Part shown: one piece after another, positions 12,898 to 24,588 of the stretch
Layout of the letters: each line of letters starts with the position of its first letter
How positions within the stretch are numbered: position 1 is the first letter of the stretch
Assembly (NCBI GenBank): GCA_030490835.1
Contig: CM059977.1
Span: 7,902,765 to 7,966,764, forward strand
Source: Annona cherimola
Lineage: Eukaryota; Streptophyta; Magnoliopsida; Magnoliales; Annonaceae
Length of the DNA stretch: 64,000 nucleotides
Reading direction: 5' to 3'
Position numbers and translations under genes: made by a program
Notes under the pieces: model-generated
The model's input: only the letters and a program-made list of their open reading frames with translations
Databases searched by the model: none
Told to the model about the DNA's origin: nothing

Positions 12898-13160
12898 TTT
12901 TCACCTTGAGTCGTAGCTTCTAATCAGCCTTACAGTTTTTAAAGATATCTTTTATTATTTTTTTACAAAGTATTCATTGTATTCATCCTCTTGATACATA
13001 AGTGAAAGATAAGTGCCCACAATGTTGAAAGAGGGGTCTTGATAACGGAAATTATTATTATTTTTTCCTTTGTAACTTCTCTTTTCAGCAACGGGTCATT
13101 CGGATGTACAACATTTGAGTCGTTCTTTGAAAGATCTTGAAGCTTTCGTTCTGTACATTT
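12898..13160 (+). other. 3' untranslated region of the CCCH gene (approximate)
   Basis: AT-rich sequence after the TAG stop with runs such as TATCTTTTATTATTTTTTTAC and TGTACATTTTGTG. The true polyadenylation site cannot be read from sequence alone. Confidence 0.45.
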
Positions 13161-13299
13161 TGTGATTCATAATTCTACTTCGAGAATTGCGGGCAAACCA
13201 CCCATGGTAGTAGGAGTTTCTCATCTCAGTTTCAACACCGGATTGGGAAAAGACTACCCTAGATCAACCGGAGTGGTGCGACACAGAGTCCATGTATGC

Positions 13300-13470
13300 C
13301 TAAGAGTACTGCAAACTCCATAGCCAACCGAGCCAGGGGTAGTGGCTATCAGCACCCTCAAGCAGGATCGAATAATGGCCCCGTGTGAGTGGGAGCAATT
13401 GTCTTCGGTAAAATTAAGGGGAAGCTTAGTCTTCCGTGAGTATAAGTGAGAGTTGATTGCCTCTTGATTG
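13300..13470 (+). mobile_element. tRNA-like SINE head
   Basis: An A-box-like CCAGGGGTAGTGGC is followed about 20 bases later by a B-box-like AGGATCGAATAATGGCC, then CCGTGTGAGTGGGAGCAATT, the same order as in the fuller SINE copies (B box, then G-rich GTGGGAGC). The tail is not clear. The 130 bases before it (13175-13300) are unassigned. Confidence 0.5.
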
Positions 13471-13639
13471 CCTCTCTTTGGACAGAAAGTTCATAGATCG
13501 AGAGCAGAGCAACTTTTTCAGTAGTTGCTGTACATCCGCTATGGTATTGAGTTGGAGGCTAATGAAGAATATTAGAACAATTGTTGAAAGGATTAAAATA
13601 ATAATAATAATAATTGGCATGTTATATAATAATTTGTGA

Positions 13640-13805
13640 ACGGGATAGGATGAAAATGAGATGTAATATTACATTTCTCAAAAACAATATTTTCATTCCC
13701 ACAAAATAATAACCTATATTTCCTATTTTTTGCACGATTTTTTCGATGCTGAAGATATAACACCACTTTTTTCATTCATCTCACATTCCATCACATTCTC
13801 CAACA
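13640..13805. mobile_element. Possible short inverted-repeat MITE
   Basis: The left flank GGGATAGGATGAAAATGAGAT and right flank CATTCATCTCACATTCC are loosely inverted around an AT-rich core. It is related in style to the element at 14141-14328. Ends uncertain. Confidence 0.3.
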
Positions 13806-14140
13806 AGCAGTTAACAACTATGAAGTACTAACTGCAACACTGAAACTAAAGAACATACCTTTTCAAAGGTAAACCGTAAAAAAACTGAGTAAAATATAAT
13901 TTTTTGATGACTATTTATTTTTTATTTTTTAGAGTACAGCTTATGACTGTAATCGTCTTCCTATCAAGGAGTGGCTCCACATTCGGACAAGATACGTACA
14001 AGGCCAAACAAACAAAATTGTATTAGGAACTTAATTTAGATTAATTAATTATTTACACTGTACTGTTTAAGTAAATATCTATTATAATATTATTTTACAT
14101 CCAAGAGACATGTCAAGAGAAAACCTTATCTATTCTCGGC

Positions 14141-14328
14141 TTAGATGGGATGAGGATAGGATGACAATATAAGATAAAAAGTGTTGTCGTCTTTTGAAAA
14201 TGAGAAAAGAAATACTGCAATTTAAGAAGTTATATCTGAAATGAAAAATATATTATTTTTTTAAAATGAAAAAAATATTTTTAGGAAATGAGAGATTCCG
14301 ATCCATCCTCCGGCCTCATCCCATCTAA
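14141..14328. mobile_element. 188-bp MITE with perfect 15-bp inverted ends
   Basis: Begins TTAGATGGGATGAGG and ends with its exact reverse complement. The interior is AT-rich and non-coding. The outermost TTA/TAA may belong to the inverted repeat or to a target duplication. Confidence 0.7.
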
Positions 14329-14496
14329 AGCTTGGAACAAATCAAAGTCTTTTTGCCCAATTAGTGGTCAAAATGGAAAGTCTTAATTAGAGAATTGCTT
14401 CAGATAATTCATGTCAGTCGCTTTATTTTATCGATTTTTCCTTTTTTAATATTGCCAGAGTCCAGTGAGGATAATTTCATCATTCCGATGAAAAGG

Positions 14497-14539
14497 AAAG
14501 TAATAACAATAATAATGATAATAATAATAATAATAATAA
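14497..14539. repeat. (ATA)n-type microsatellite
   Basis: A run of AAT/ATA triplets with one GATA interruption. Confidence 0.8.
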
Positions 14540-14741
14540 AAGGAGCCGTTTGTCAAGATGATCTAATTAAATGGAACGAGATGAGATTTGGATGAGTTGT
14601 TATTGTATACGGGGTAAATGAGAAATTATGTTGAGAATGAAAAAATACTATTAAAAATAAAAAATATATAATTATTTTATGTTAAAAAAATGTATCAGGA
14701 AATAAGATATTATATTGAAAATGAAATTTTTTTATGGTGTG

Positions 14742-14764
14742 TATATATATATATATATATATAT
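14742..14764. repeat. (TA)n microsatellite
   Basis: About eleven TA units, without a recognisable MITE beside it. Confidence 0.8.
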
Positions 14765-15762
14765 TATAACTAATTTTAGATATTACAATCAACATCAAAG
14801 GGGAGAATAAGCTCTCCCTGTCCGCTAAGGGAGATAAAAACCAAGTGGACGGTATGGTTGCCTGCCTCCTGACCAATGGGCTATTGCCCCAGTGGCAACG
14901 AGAAAGTTTTTTAGAATTGAAAAATCTCCTGCCATTCTCATATCGTTCCATCCAGTTGGGATGATCCTAGTCGTCCCAAAGGTTTATGGAAAATCTAAAA
15001 ACCTATATATCTTTTTGAGTTCATTTCTGAAGAATGTTTGATGGGCCAGGCAGAATGACTTTAAGATTTTGGATTGGAAGAAATGATCGGACCCCTTGGA
15101 ACCTTGAACAGTGTAGGACTCCAGGCTGCAGTGGTTACAGACACGAAGTCAAAAGCAGAATCGCCATTCGATTGTGTCTCAGACAAGCGTCCACTGTCTT
15201 TTTGTAGCATATCTAGATAGTGGGATTCTTGGGCTGGATTTTTATCCCGTTTGCTTGGTCCTATGATCTTATCTACTGCCTTGATGCATGCAGCATAGCA
15301 ACTTCTTGTCTCCCTGTAAATTTCTCACTATTACCACACGAGAAACTGCTCTGATGGATTCCTGTTTAGATATGTGATGTGCCTTCCTATAATGTTTCTT
15401 CAAATGCGTGCTTTTTGTATATTTCATTTCGAGATACGATCAAACAGTGATTATTTTCTGAACTTAATTTCATGGACTATCTTTTCAGAAGCCACAATCC
15501 ACCAAGATGGTCAAGATGCGCAGTACTCTTTAGCAGCGTCCCCGGATTTCTCAATAAGATGTAAGATGCATGCTCTGTGATTGATGTGAGGCAGTTGGGA
15601 AGTGTTTATTTCTATTGGTCCCACCAGAGACTTTCAACCGAAAAAGTAGAGGTAACGAGTATTTGGGATTGAATTTTGCTAACCAACGCCTACCTTCGCG
15701 TCCAATATTTTGTTTTTTTAAGAAGCTTCGCTAGACACGAGAGTAGAAAAAGTTGCCAAAAT
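14765..15762. other. Intergenic DNA, no gene
   Basis: Moderate base composition and no repeat recognised. Short frames at 14682-14951 (-) and 15374-15580 (+) are not supported. Confidence 0.4.
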
Positions 15763-16061
15763 TGACTAATTTTTTTTATTGGTATATAATTACATATATC
15801 TCAATATATTTTTATACTGAAGATCATAGACATTCTTACAAATCCGGGGACACACATAACATCCCAAAGAAATCTGGATACACAGCTCTACGAAAGAATT
15901 TAGAAGATAAAGCTTCCAACAGCCAACCGAGAGACCATCTGCTCCCACACCTATTTTATGGCCCGAAATCCCAAATGGGATTCGAACCCACACCGACCAC
16001 GCAACGCCATCTTACGCCGTTGTCGATGACCAACCGAGCTAGCCTCGGTTGGTGACTAATT
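15763..16061 (-). mobile_element. Full-length SINE, reverse orientation
   Basis: The insert at 15772-16052 is flanked by the 9-bp repeat tgactaatt (15763-15771 and 16053-16061). On the minus strand it starts ACCAACCGAGGCTAGCTCGG (A box within), has the B box GGGTTCGAATCCC and a G-rich GGTGTGGGAGCAGATGGTCTC, and ends in AATTATATACCAATAAAAAA. It is the same family as the copy at 37574-37897, so the consensus can be checked within this window. Confidence 0.9.
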
Positions 16062-16904
16062 AAATGACTCTGAGTAGTCAATTCTCATGAAATATTGGAT
16101 TGAAGATGCAAAAGGTTATATATTTAAAAAACTCGCATGCTTGTATGAAATCCTCTATTTCTTTAAAATTTTAATAGTTGATAGAAAATCTATTTTTTCT
16201 ATTATATTTAGCATAATTTATAGTATCCTGAAAATCCTTTTAATTTTTTTTAATTTCAGTGTATATAGGTCTCATCTTTAAATGTGTAAAATTAACGTAA
16301 TAAAATAATTTAATATGAAAATATCAACATTAAAATAGTTTTTCAACATCTAAACCATCTAAAATATCAATAATATATAAATAAATGATCTTATAAAGTA
16401 TTGTTATATTCTAATACATGAGTGAATAGATCTAAGCATTTTCATAATTTATACATAAATGCATTTATTTTTAAGCAAATGTGTTCTATCAATGTATTGG
16501 ATTGAGATAAAACTTGGTCTCTTATTTAAATAAATAGTGTTAAATACAATAAATAAATTAGATTTTTCATCAAGGATCAACATTTCAAAAATAAAAAGGT
16601 ATCACGAAATCACTTCTATCCTGCTTAAAAAATTGAATAATTGTCGGCAGCTATGTTGCGTGCCTCCACATTCTCACGAGTCTTTCATGAGTACTGGAAT
16701 TCGGGAAGTGATATATGCTTGCCGTATTCAAGCTTTGAAAGGGGTGGATAAAAGCCATAAGCCTCCTTTTATCTAGCGGCGAATTCCGTTGTTGCGTTTG
16801 AAAGGCTTTGCTTCGAAATGTAATTTTTATCCGTAGGAACGTTGCAAATATGTTGTCACTCTACTGCCAACGTCAACATGCAGGGGTTTGCTTCAATGCA
16901 TCTG
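16062..16904. other. AT-rich DNA with a family D relic
   Basis: About 16140-16560 repeats the family D order: TCTATTATATTTAGCATAAT, GTAATAAAATAATTTAATATG, TCAACATCTAAACCATCTAA, then ATAAATGATCTTATAAAGTA. The terminal GC-rich motifs are gone. The frames in this stretch are not genes. Confidence 0.5.
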
Positions 16905-17140
16905 TAAGCAAATTCCATTTTTATTTTTTTTTAAATTTTTATGAAACTTTTAATGTAGGTGTATTTAACTTATATATTAAAATTTATCATTTTTATAGAT
17001 ATGTATGAATATTTTTATTTTTAAAAAATAAGGGTATCGTAGCTAGTCGTTTAAAAAGGACTAAAGCCCCCCTTTTTTAAAATAAAAAATAATAATAATT
17101 GATTTATAAATTAAATATACTTAGATTAAAAGTTTTATAA
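16905..17140. mobile_element. Family B relic
   Basis: Family B core in decayed form: TGTAGGTGTATTTAACTTAT, a TTTATCATTTTTATAGA block, and the inverse TTATAAATTAAATATACTTAG. The ends are not preserved. Confidence 0.4.
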
Positions 17141-17489
17141 AAAAATTTAGAAATAAATAAATATGTGTTCCGCAGCTGAATGGATCAAAATTTCAATGCA
17201 TCCGAATATATTAAAACATTGTCCCAACATGCATGAGCAAAACAAAAGGCAGAAAGAAGAAGAATGGTAGATGAGATGACTGCCAGACAAGAATAACCAC
17301 TTCGAAATTGGCAAAAAGCTTAAGAGTTATGTGATATTTCCACTATTTTCAATAATGTCAATAATTTATTTTTCATTATTATCTATGTTGCTAATTATTT
17401 ATTTAGTTTTGCATTTACAAAACCTGTTTTACTGACTTCATTTCTTATTATATTTGTTTAATACATCTAAAAGACCAGGCATTAACAAA

Positions 17490-17895
17490 AAAAGACCTCT
17501 AAATTTACCTAATAAGATTTTTGACATCATAGTTTGGATATTTGTTGTTGAAGTTTCGAGTTTTGCAAAAATAATCGCAAGTATAAAAAGAGTCAAGAAT
17601 GTTGTTTATAAATTTTCATAGTAAATTAAGATATTTGCAAAAATAATTCTGTAGGTTTGTTTCCTTCGATGCTTGACATCATGATTTGGATATTTGAAAA
17701 ATAATATCTAAATTTTTTGAATTGTGAAAAAATAATTTTGGCATTATTATTTATTCAAAATTATGAAAAGTTTTTTTTTTTATCTGTTTGTGCTCAAGGT
17801 GATTTTTGCAAAACTCAAAACTTCAGAGAGGATTTTTGCAAATACCGAAATTACGTGGCAAACTTAAAAAGGTTAATCTTGCAAACGCCCCTTTA
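17490..17895. repeat. Degenerate inverted-repeat element
   Basis: The left part (AAGACCTCTAAATTTACC, GTTTCGAGTTTTGCAAAAAT) and right part (TTTTTGCAAAACTCAAAACT, GCAAACTTAAAAAGGTTAAT) are roughly inverted. The middle carries the near-repeat TGACATCATRRTTTGGATAT twice (about 17520 and 17675). Probably an old long-armed MITE; no family assigned. Confidence 0.4.
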
Positions 17896-18332
17896 AAGTG
17901 TATCAGAAAATAATAAATTCTGCTACCGAGGCATTGCTTTAGTGGCAGAGACTTTCATTAACCATCTATGCAATGTCTCTAAAGCAGATTTATTTAGTGG
18001 TGTATTCCTCCCCTACGCAGGAGCGTTTACTAGTTAGGAATTTAAGAAATATTATAAGAAAAATTTAGAATAAATAAGATATTTGTAAAATACTGTTTAT
18101 AAATAGTAGGAATGTCTTGAAATTTGATTGTAATATCAATTGAAATGATGTAACATATAAATACCTATTAAAAAAAGAAAATAATGAATTATAATGTTAT
18201 ATTTGAACTTCTGTCGAGATAAATGAGTGAGGATATTACTCAAATAAATTCTAATAAAAAATTGAAAATGTAAGTAATAATTAATAAACCGGAAAGAAAA
18301 CAATCATTATACTTCAGCACTAAAAACGGGTG

Positions 18333-18495
18333 GTATGTGTGGTCCTTATTGTTCAGTTGGGAGCTGGTGGTCTCCCCATTTGATATTTGGGAGCTGGTAG
18401 TCTTTCTTTAGAAATATTGTTAGAATTGTCTCATAACTTTGAATGTGATATATGTTGAGATATGTTGTAAATATACTCTAGTAAAAAAAAAAAAA
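18333..18495 (+). mobile_element. 5'-truncated SINE
   Basis: Holds only the 3' part of the SINE family (GGGAGCTGGTGGTCTCC, GAATTGTCTCATAACTTTGAA, TTGAGATATGTTGTAAATA) and ends in a clean A-run at about 18482-18494. Imperfect flanking motifs acgggtggtatg (18326) and acgagtggcttg (after the A-run) may be the target duplication. The tRNA head is missing, which suggests incomplete reverse transcription. Confidence 0.7.
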
Positions 18496-20142
18496 ACGAG
18501 TGGCTTGCATGCAAACCTTTTTGAAAATACAATAATTTCCAAAGACACCCGCTGCTGTACTTTTACATTCACCCGAACACACCCCATGTACGTAAAAAAA
18601 TTAATAAATGGAAAGCGTGGAGGAAAAGAATGACGAGTTTCTTTCTTTACTCTAAAATAAATAAATAAATAAAACATCCGAGCTTTGCTGACCGCATGTG
18701 CCTACTAAATCTCTGTGTATGAGCCTGCCTGGTCGCCATCACAGCCTCGAAACAAGGTCGGCAAAAGCCTCCCTTATCGGACAATGTGCGATATAAATGG
18801 GCCAAGCACGTGGGGCCCACCTCAGATGGGCCCTGATTCCAAAGTGGTAGAGCAGACGGATGTGGGCCCAAACTTAGGCGTTTCGTGCTGTTGCCAATTG
18901 CCGCCGGCACAGCAGATAGCAGCCGAAAGGCGTGCAGGTGAGGATGTTGCGCAATCCACGCGTAAGTAGAATGCGACCATTCGGCGTTTGCCGCGACAGC
19001 ACTGGCACGTCAGCAGACCCAACCCGGCCGCTTCCGAAGTTTGAACGGACAAAGGTCAGCATCTTCGGCTGCCGCACGCGCAGAGAATTTTTCATGCCTG
19101 GTTTCCTAATTAACCCCCCAAATTTTGCCGTCTTGCAGATTGACATCATAACTTTTGCATTTTGATGTTTAATTTCAACTGTGACCCCCCAACTTTTTGT
19201 GATCTTGCAAATTTTAACTTTTGCATTTTATTATCACTTCTTCACAGTCGCCAGCTTCGGAGCGATTCTTCTACCCGTCCATTTGGAATTATTGAATGGA
19301 ATGGACATTTGAAAATCAAAACAAAGAAAAAAAAAGTTTTGAGTTATGAGATGAAATGGAGTAGTGGTTAACGTCGAGTTAATTAAATAGGCTTTTGTAG
19401 AAAAAATATAAAGTAATGATTGGGTATAAACGCGACAAGGGAAAAAACCACGAATGCGATTTTGTCTTTTTCTCGGCGTATCTGTAATATGCCGATATCT
19501 AAGCCTGTGGAGGGAACATCCAATGGAACGGTATTATTATTATTATTATTTGAAAATTACTTCCCATGATGTGGCCAGAATGCCAGATATAAACATTTCG
19601 AAAGAAGAAGATCGGAGAGGAGCAAAATGCAAATAACCCAATTCTTCTACCAGCGGGCACCTAGCGCATGGCAATTCAGCCATAATCATCTGGACCGCTC
19701 ATTACTCGATCATCCCCTTGCGTATCATATCAGGTATTTACTGCAGACATCGAATTACGAGTAAAATTTTGTGACATGCGGTGAAAATTCCACTATATTT
19801 TCCCCAGTGACTTTATATTGAGGCGAATTAGGATGTGGCGTAAACGAAAATTGATCGGTACTTGCTGTCCACTTTCTATGTAGGAAAATGATTAGTTTAG
19901 GCCGGCCTACGAGGATCATCTCCCTCAGGTGATGGCACGTAGGGGAGAGCTGCCGTTAATAACTTAATATCAAACGGAGGAGAGGCAGCATATATACGTG
20001 GCAGTGTAAGGTGGTGCAACAGTCCACGCACTGTTGCAAATTACAATTCGATTTGGGGCGTGAACTGCCTTAACAGAGCAGTTGTGATTTCTGCAGGTCA
20101 AGGTGGTTATTACCATGCACAGGGAGTAAGAACGGTGAGGAT
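18496..20142. other. Intergenic DNA with a GC-richer island, no gene assigned
   Basis: About 18690-19060 is clearly GC-richer and has overlapping short frames on both strands, none resembling a known family. A (TTA)n tract lies near 19530-19550. The rest is ordinary intergenic sequence. Confidence 0.4.
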
Positions 20143-20552
20143 GGGTCGTTTGGAATCCGTGAGAAGATCAGTCAAAAGCCGTAAGAGGGGGGACCGGAAA
20201 AGATTGGGAACTGGGGCAGGTGGCGTGACGTGGTTTGTACCTGCCATCCCATTCCCATCCTTAGAACAGTTCCTAAACTGTTCAAGGCACGTTTAGAAAA
20301 GTAAAAGGGGTAGGAAATATGGGAGTTGATGGAGGTGGAAAATAAAATATTTTAAAAATTATGTAATTAATATGAAATAATAGGAATAAAATTAAAATAA
20401 ATAAATTTATTGGATGGTAATTGATAAAAAAAATAATTAAAATATAGGAATAAAATTAAAAAAATATAATAATTAATTAATTAATAAAATATTTTAAAAT
20501 CTGTGCCCCACTATTTCACTGTCGCGTTTACCCCTATTTATTCCCAAACGTC
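20143..20552. mobile_element. Possible MITE with GGGWCGTTTGG ends
   Basis: Left GGGTCGTTTGGAATC and right, read in reverse, GGGACGTTTGGGAATA are inverted about 400 bp apart around an AT-rich core. This resembles Tourist-type ends, but no duplication was found, and parts of the left side look like unique sequence. Confidence 0.35.
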
Positions 20553-22290
20553 CCTCTACTCGGCTTATAAGAGGGAATGGATTGGCTCGAGCCACCGACA
20601 GAATACTGTCATCCGTCGGTCAGAGTAGCTCCGGTGTGAACGCCAGGACCGAAACTGCGGCTCCTCTACTCCCCCCTCGCCTCTGTCGCGGAGTACACAC
20701 TTGTCGGTATGTCGTCGCGTGCTAGACTATACCACTATTTGAACCGTCTCGTGATCTCATCATCTCATCCCTTTGTTACTCTCTGACAAAAGGGGAATTA
20801 ATGACAGTCTTATCTGAAAAATTCAATTCCAATTACCCTAACTTTTTATATTTATAAATTAATGAAATTTTAGGGAACCAGTCTACATTAATTTTTGCTA
20901 GTCTTATTTATGACTTACTATAGACAATATGGACGGTTCGGATTATAAGGAACTTAGCCCGAGTGATTCTGCCAAAAATCAGACCGGACAACCAGTTCCA
21001 AGTCGCGAAGGAAAACGAACCAGCTTCGTTACGCCCGAAGCAATTATTGGAGAAGCATGAAGACCACTGTCACTGGACTGTAGTCGCATGATCTACACGT
21101 TGTTTTTATAATGTAAAAACGCAAGAAGGATCATGTGATCGAAACCGTTGAAACGTTGGTAGAAGGTCCTATTTGCAATATTTGGCGAGTTTTTTTTACC
21201 ACGAGGGTCCAATTCCGATGAACTATTGGAGTTGATCCATTGCGTAACAGGAAAGACAGAGAGAGTGACGACTGCCGAGGTGACAAAACAGGGGAGGGAT
21301 GAACAGACAGCCAAGGCCTTCCGAACCCGAAATAGAAAAATATTGAATACGCTGGCGCTGATTATGGACGATAAGCAGTCGCCTAAAAGAGACCTTGAAA
21401 TGACAAGAAATGCAGGTGGGTACCCCAGGGAGTGACTCAAAAGTAAAGTGATAAATTCTGTTTCCTGGCCTCGTCAGCCTAGATTTTAAAAAGCAGAACT
21501 TATGTAAAATTCATTTTTGATAGAAGGAATTTTATCGTGCTAAAATTGTGAAAAATGTTTAATTTGACACAATATTTTTTTTTAAAACCTAATTCGTTGA
21601 TCTCAGACACCTGATCTACTTTGATAATTTATATTCAAAATTTTATTTCAGTTGGACACTTAAATTGAGAGAAGAATTATGTATTCGTTTTTAATGGGAT
21701 AATTATTATGAATTTAAAAACAATAAAATGGGCCAATCGATATTTTTATGAGCACCAAACTATGAGCCCACGAAGCTATCACCTCGGGTAGATGTCCCGG
21801 AAGCCCCGGGATCCAATTTAGGATAGCAAGTTTTGCCTCTCATGAAATTTTTATTTATTTTTTATGTGAAATATTTGTTGAGCCCAAAATAAAAAATACG
21901 TGCTTTCGGTGGTAGAATTGCAAATACATAACTTTCAAATGCCACAATAAAATTAAAAAAAGGGAATAACAAAAGAGAAAGGGGGAAAAAATCACATGCA
22001 TTTATCTTGTTTGAAAAAGCGTTAAAGAAGCGGTCCACGCACAGTAAACCGCAATGCTTCTTTAACTCCCCCCTTCAATCGGAAACGAAATCATTTTCCC
22101 TGCCCGGACCAAGATCCAGCGTGTGCCGCCGCGAGTAAGTATCAGACCATCAGCAAAGGCTGAATTCGTAATTTTGGACCGTCCATTTTAAATAACTGAT
22201 CTTAGATCCAAACATTTTATATCGTACGTTTGAATCCGAGTTAATCATTTGGTTATCTTTTAAAACAGAAGATATAGAAAGATGGATGGT
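20553..22290. other. Intergenic DNA, no gene recognised
   Basis: Mixed composition. The overlapping frames at 21093-21440 (-) and 21226-21435 (+) lie in opposite orientations over the same bases and match nothing I know. Confidence 0.4.
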
Positions 22291-22585
22291 TGAGATCAGT
22301 GGATGGCCAGTGACGTGGGCCCCACCAGCGATCACCCGTATTCCTCGTTACAGCGCCTTGTTTCCCAAGCACACTCGAGCCTTCCTTTTTCAATATTGCC
22401 TTTTCTCTTTCCCTCCCTCTCGTTCAAAAACTCTCTCGCCAACCTGCTCTGTTTTCTACTTTCTCCGTTGTCTCCGCAGCAACAGAGCATCGCCTCCTCT
22501 TTTCCCTTCCAAGAATTCAAAATTCTTCGTATCCTCTCCTTGATCATGGGTTCATCCGTCTAATCTCAATTCCTTGTTTCCTCAA
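22291..22585 (+). promoter_or_regulatory. Upstream region and CT-rich leader of the TRM-like gene
   Basis: From about 22380 the sequence is strongly CT-rich, typical of a plant 5' leader. The leader contains an upstream ATG at 22547 with a four-residue frame (MGSSV then stop), 39 bases before the main ATG, which could lower translation. The core promoter is not assigned. Confidence 0.5.
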
Positions 22586-23989
22586 ATGACGATCTCTTCT
22601 TCCTCTCCTCCGTCTTCCTGTTCTTCTTCGTCTTACGCCAACGTCGCCCGCTCCCACAGCTCGGTTAATCTGCTCTCAGCCAGCTGCATCCCCAAGATCT
22701 TACGCCGCCTCGTTTGCGGTCGCAACATCTACGTTCAGCCTTCCGATTTCGCTGAAGAAGCCGAGGATGGATTCGACGCATTTGGTTCCGACGACAAAAT
22801 GGGCCAGCCGAAGATCAATGCCTCTTCACCCGGGCTGGTGGCGAGGCTGATGGGCCTTGAATCTATGCCGGTCGGTGAATTCTCTCGAACAGTTCCTGAA
22901 TCCATCAGGCGAAGCCGGTCGGTGAATTCTCTCCTTAGCTGGGCTGAGATGCTTCCAGATCATCGTGGGGTCCGAGCTTCTATGTCCTTCCGCGAAGTCC
23001 CCACGTTCTTGCGGCAAGAGAACCAGGACTTCCTGCTTTTGAGCTTCGGAACGGATGACAGGGGAGAGTTTCTTGCGACGGGGCGAGGAGGACGGGAATC
23101 CGAATTGGGTCTTGGAGAAGTGAAGGAAAGGAGAGTGGATCGAGGACCGAGGGGAATGCCAAGAGATGACCGAAGGGAGAGGAGATGCAAGATATCGGAG
23201 ACAGGGAATGGTAACAGACCTCCTCGGAAAGCCAGAAGCGAAAGCAGACCTCGCAGGAACGAGACTGACAAAAAACAACGCCGTCCTGTTGCAATCTCTG
23301 CGGAGGAGAGATCTCAGAAGCAAATGCACCTCAAGGAAATGACGAAGAAGAAGAAAAACCAACGGAAGAAGTTGGATTCTTCTTCCAGAAAGTCAGAATC
23401 TGAATGCAGCTCTGAGAATTCCAGTCCAGTATCTGTACTGGACCGCCCCTTCGACGTCGACCCAGACTTTCTTGCGGATTGTGACAGTCATAAATCAGGT
23501 AATCTCTCTCCAAGAACTAAATCAGATTGTTTGTTTAGAGCCAAATGCAAATGTCGAAAAGCTGAAAACTTTCCGAGCATTTCAATACTCTAACAAGACG
23601 GGTGCCCTTGAACTTGAACAGGAAGATTGAGGTCGAGCCCATCAAATTCAAGAAGGAAATTGTCGTCGGGATTGCCCAATGTGGAATACCCATTTTTGCA
23701 ACTTTGCTGCAAGTCGGCCCCGACAAAGGAGGAAAAAAAATCAAGTGAGGACGAAGGCGATGTTCGACGGATTAAGGGAGATAAAAGTCTCTGTTCTTCC
23801 GAAATGTGGCATGAGATTTGCAGGTTGGCAGAAGAGGATGCGAAGAGAGCAAATTGGGTAATCAAGGTTGGATCGAGAACAGAAGAATTCCAAGAGATTT
23901 GTGTCGAACTTTCGATAGCTATCGTCGATGTTATTCTTCAAGAAGCCATAAAGGAGCTGGCAGAGCATTCGTCGATGCGGGTTTTGTAA
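22586..23989 (+). CDS. TRM / LONGIFOLIA-like protein (DUF3741 and DUF4378 motifs), two exons
   Basis: Exon 1 is 22586-23498 and exon 2 is 23622-23989. The 123-bp intron begins GTAATC and ends AACAG. Joining keeps frame (913 + 368 = 1281 bases), giving 426 residues. The ATG at 22586 is the first in frame. Residues 81-95 hold SPGLVARLMGLESMP, the diagnostic DUF3741 motif of TON1-recruiting-motif (TRM) and LONGIFOLIA proteins. Residues 279-286 hold SSPVSVLD, a second conserved motif. Residues about 365-422 (EMWHEICRLAEEDAKRANW... VDVILQEAIKELAEH) match the end of DUF4378. The middle (about 180-275) is highly basic. Known TRMs bring TON1 and PP2A to cortical microtubules and shape cell elongation and division planes; LONGIFOLIAs promote longitudinal growth. 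The protein is short for the family, so TON1 or microtubule binding is inferred rather than shown. Confidence 0.88.
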
Positions 23990-24071
23990 ATTGTATATAG
24001 AATCTTCCAAATTTTCGTTTGTTCGCCCCCTTCTTTTCAGCATTTTCTTTTCCTTTGGTCTTACTGGAGAG

Positions 24072-24074
<3 letters not shown>

Positions 24075-24105
<31 letters not shown>
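24075..24105 (+). repeat. (GA)n microsatellite in the TRM-like 3' region
   Basis: About fifteen GA units starting 85 bases after the stop codon, so probably transcribed in the 3' untranslated region. Confidence 0.85.
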
Positions 24106-24108
<3 letters not shown>

Positions 24109-24588
24109 CTCGCTTTAATCTGAGCAAAGAACCAAAAAACTTCGGATATCATCGCATAATTCTTCACACTCTTGCATTAAAATGGAACCTTCTTTTGAAA
24201 TTGTTTTCCAGCCCTGCAAGCATAAGATTTTTCAGTGCATAGTTTAGAATGATGCGGTCACCAAAGATGCGGGCGAAGTTGTGTATTAATCGTTCAATTC
24301 TAAGCATTCGATTATTACTATAATGTGCGTTGTTGTATTTATTTTCTTAATTACCCATAATTATTTTGGTTATCTAGAAATTATCGATTGTATTTGCAAA
24401 GTGGATCATATAACTCTGAGTAATTATGAAGTAGCAAATGTCTTATAGGTATTTGCAATATGGATCCTCGAACTTTAAGAACGTTACAAAATAGAAGTTA
24501 AAACCGCTTAAGTCCAGTGGCATAGCCGGTGGTACTCACAAAACCTTAGTGTCGGTAGGTCCGAATCTTGATGGCAAACTTTGCCTCT
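24106..24588. other. 3' end of the TRM-like gene, then intergenic DNA
   Basis: The 3' untranslated region probably ends within 24200-24350. No feature beyond that up to the palindrome. Confidence 0.4.

Noticed and set aside
22826..23362. 178-codon frame antisense to the TRM-like gene
   Set aside because: Lies wholly inside exon 1 of a well-supported gene; an antisense shadow of a basic, Ser-rich coding region.
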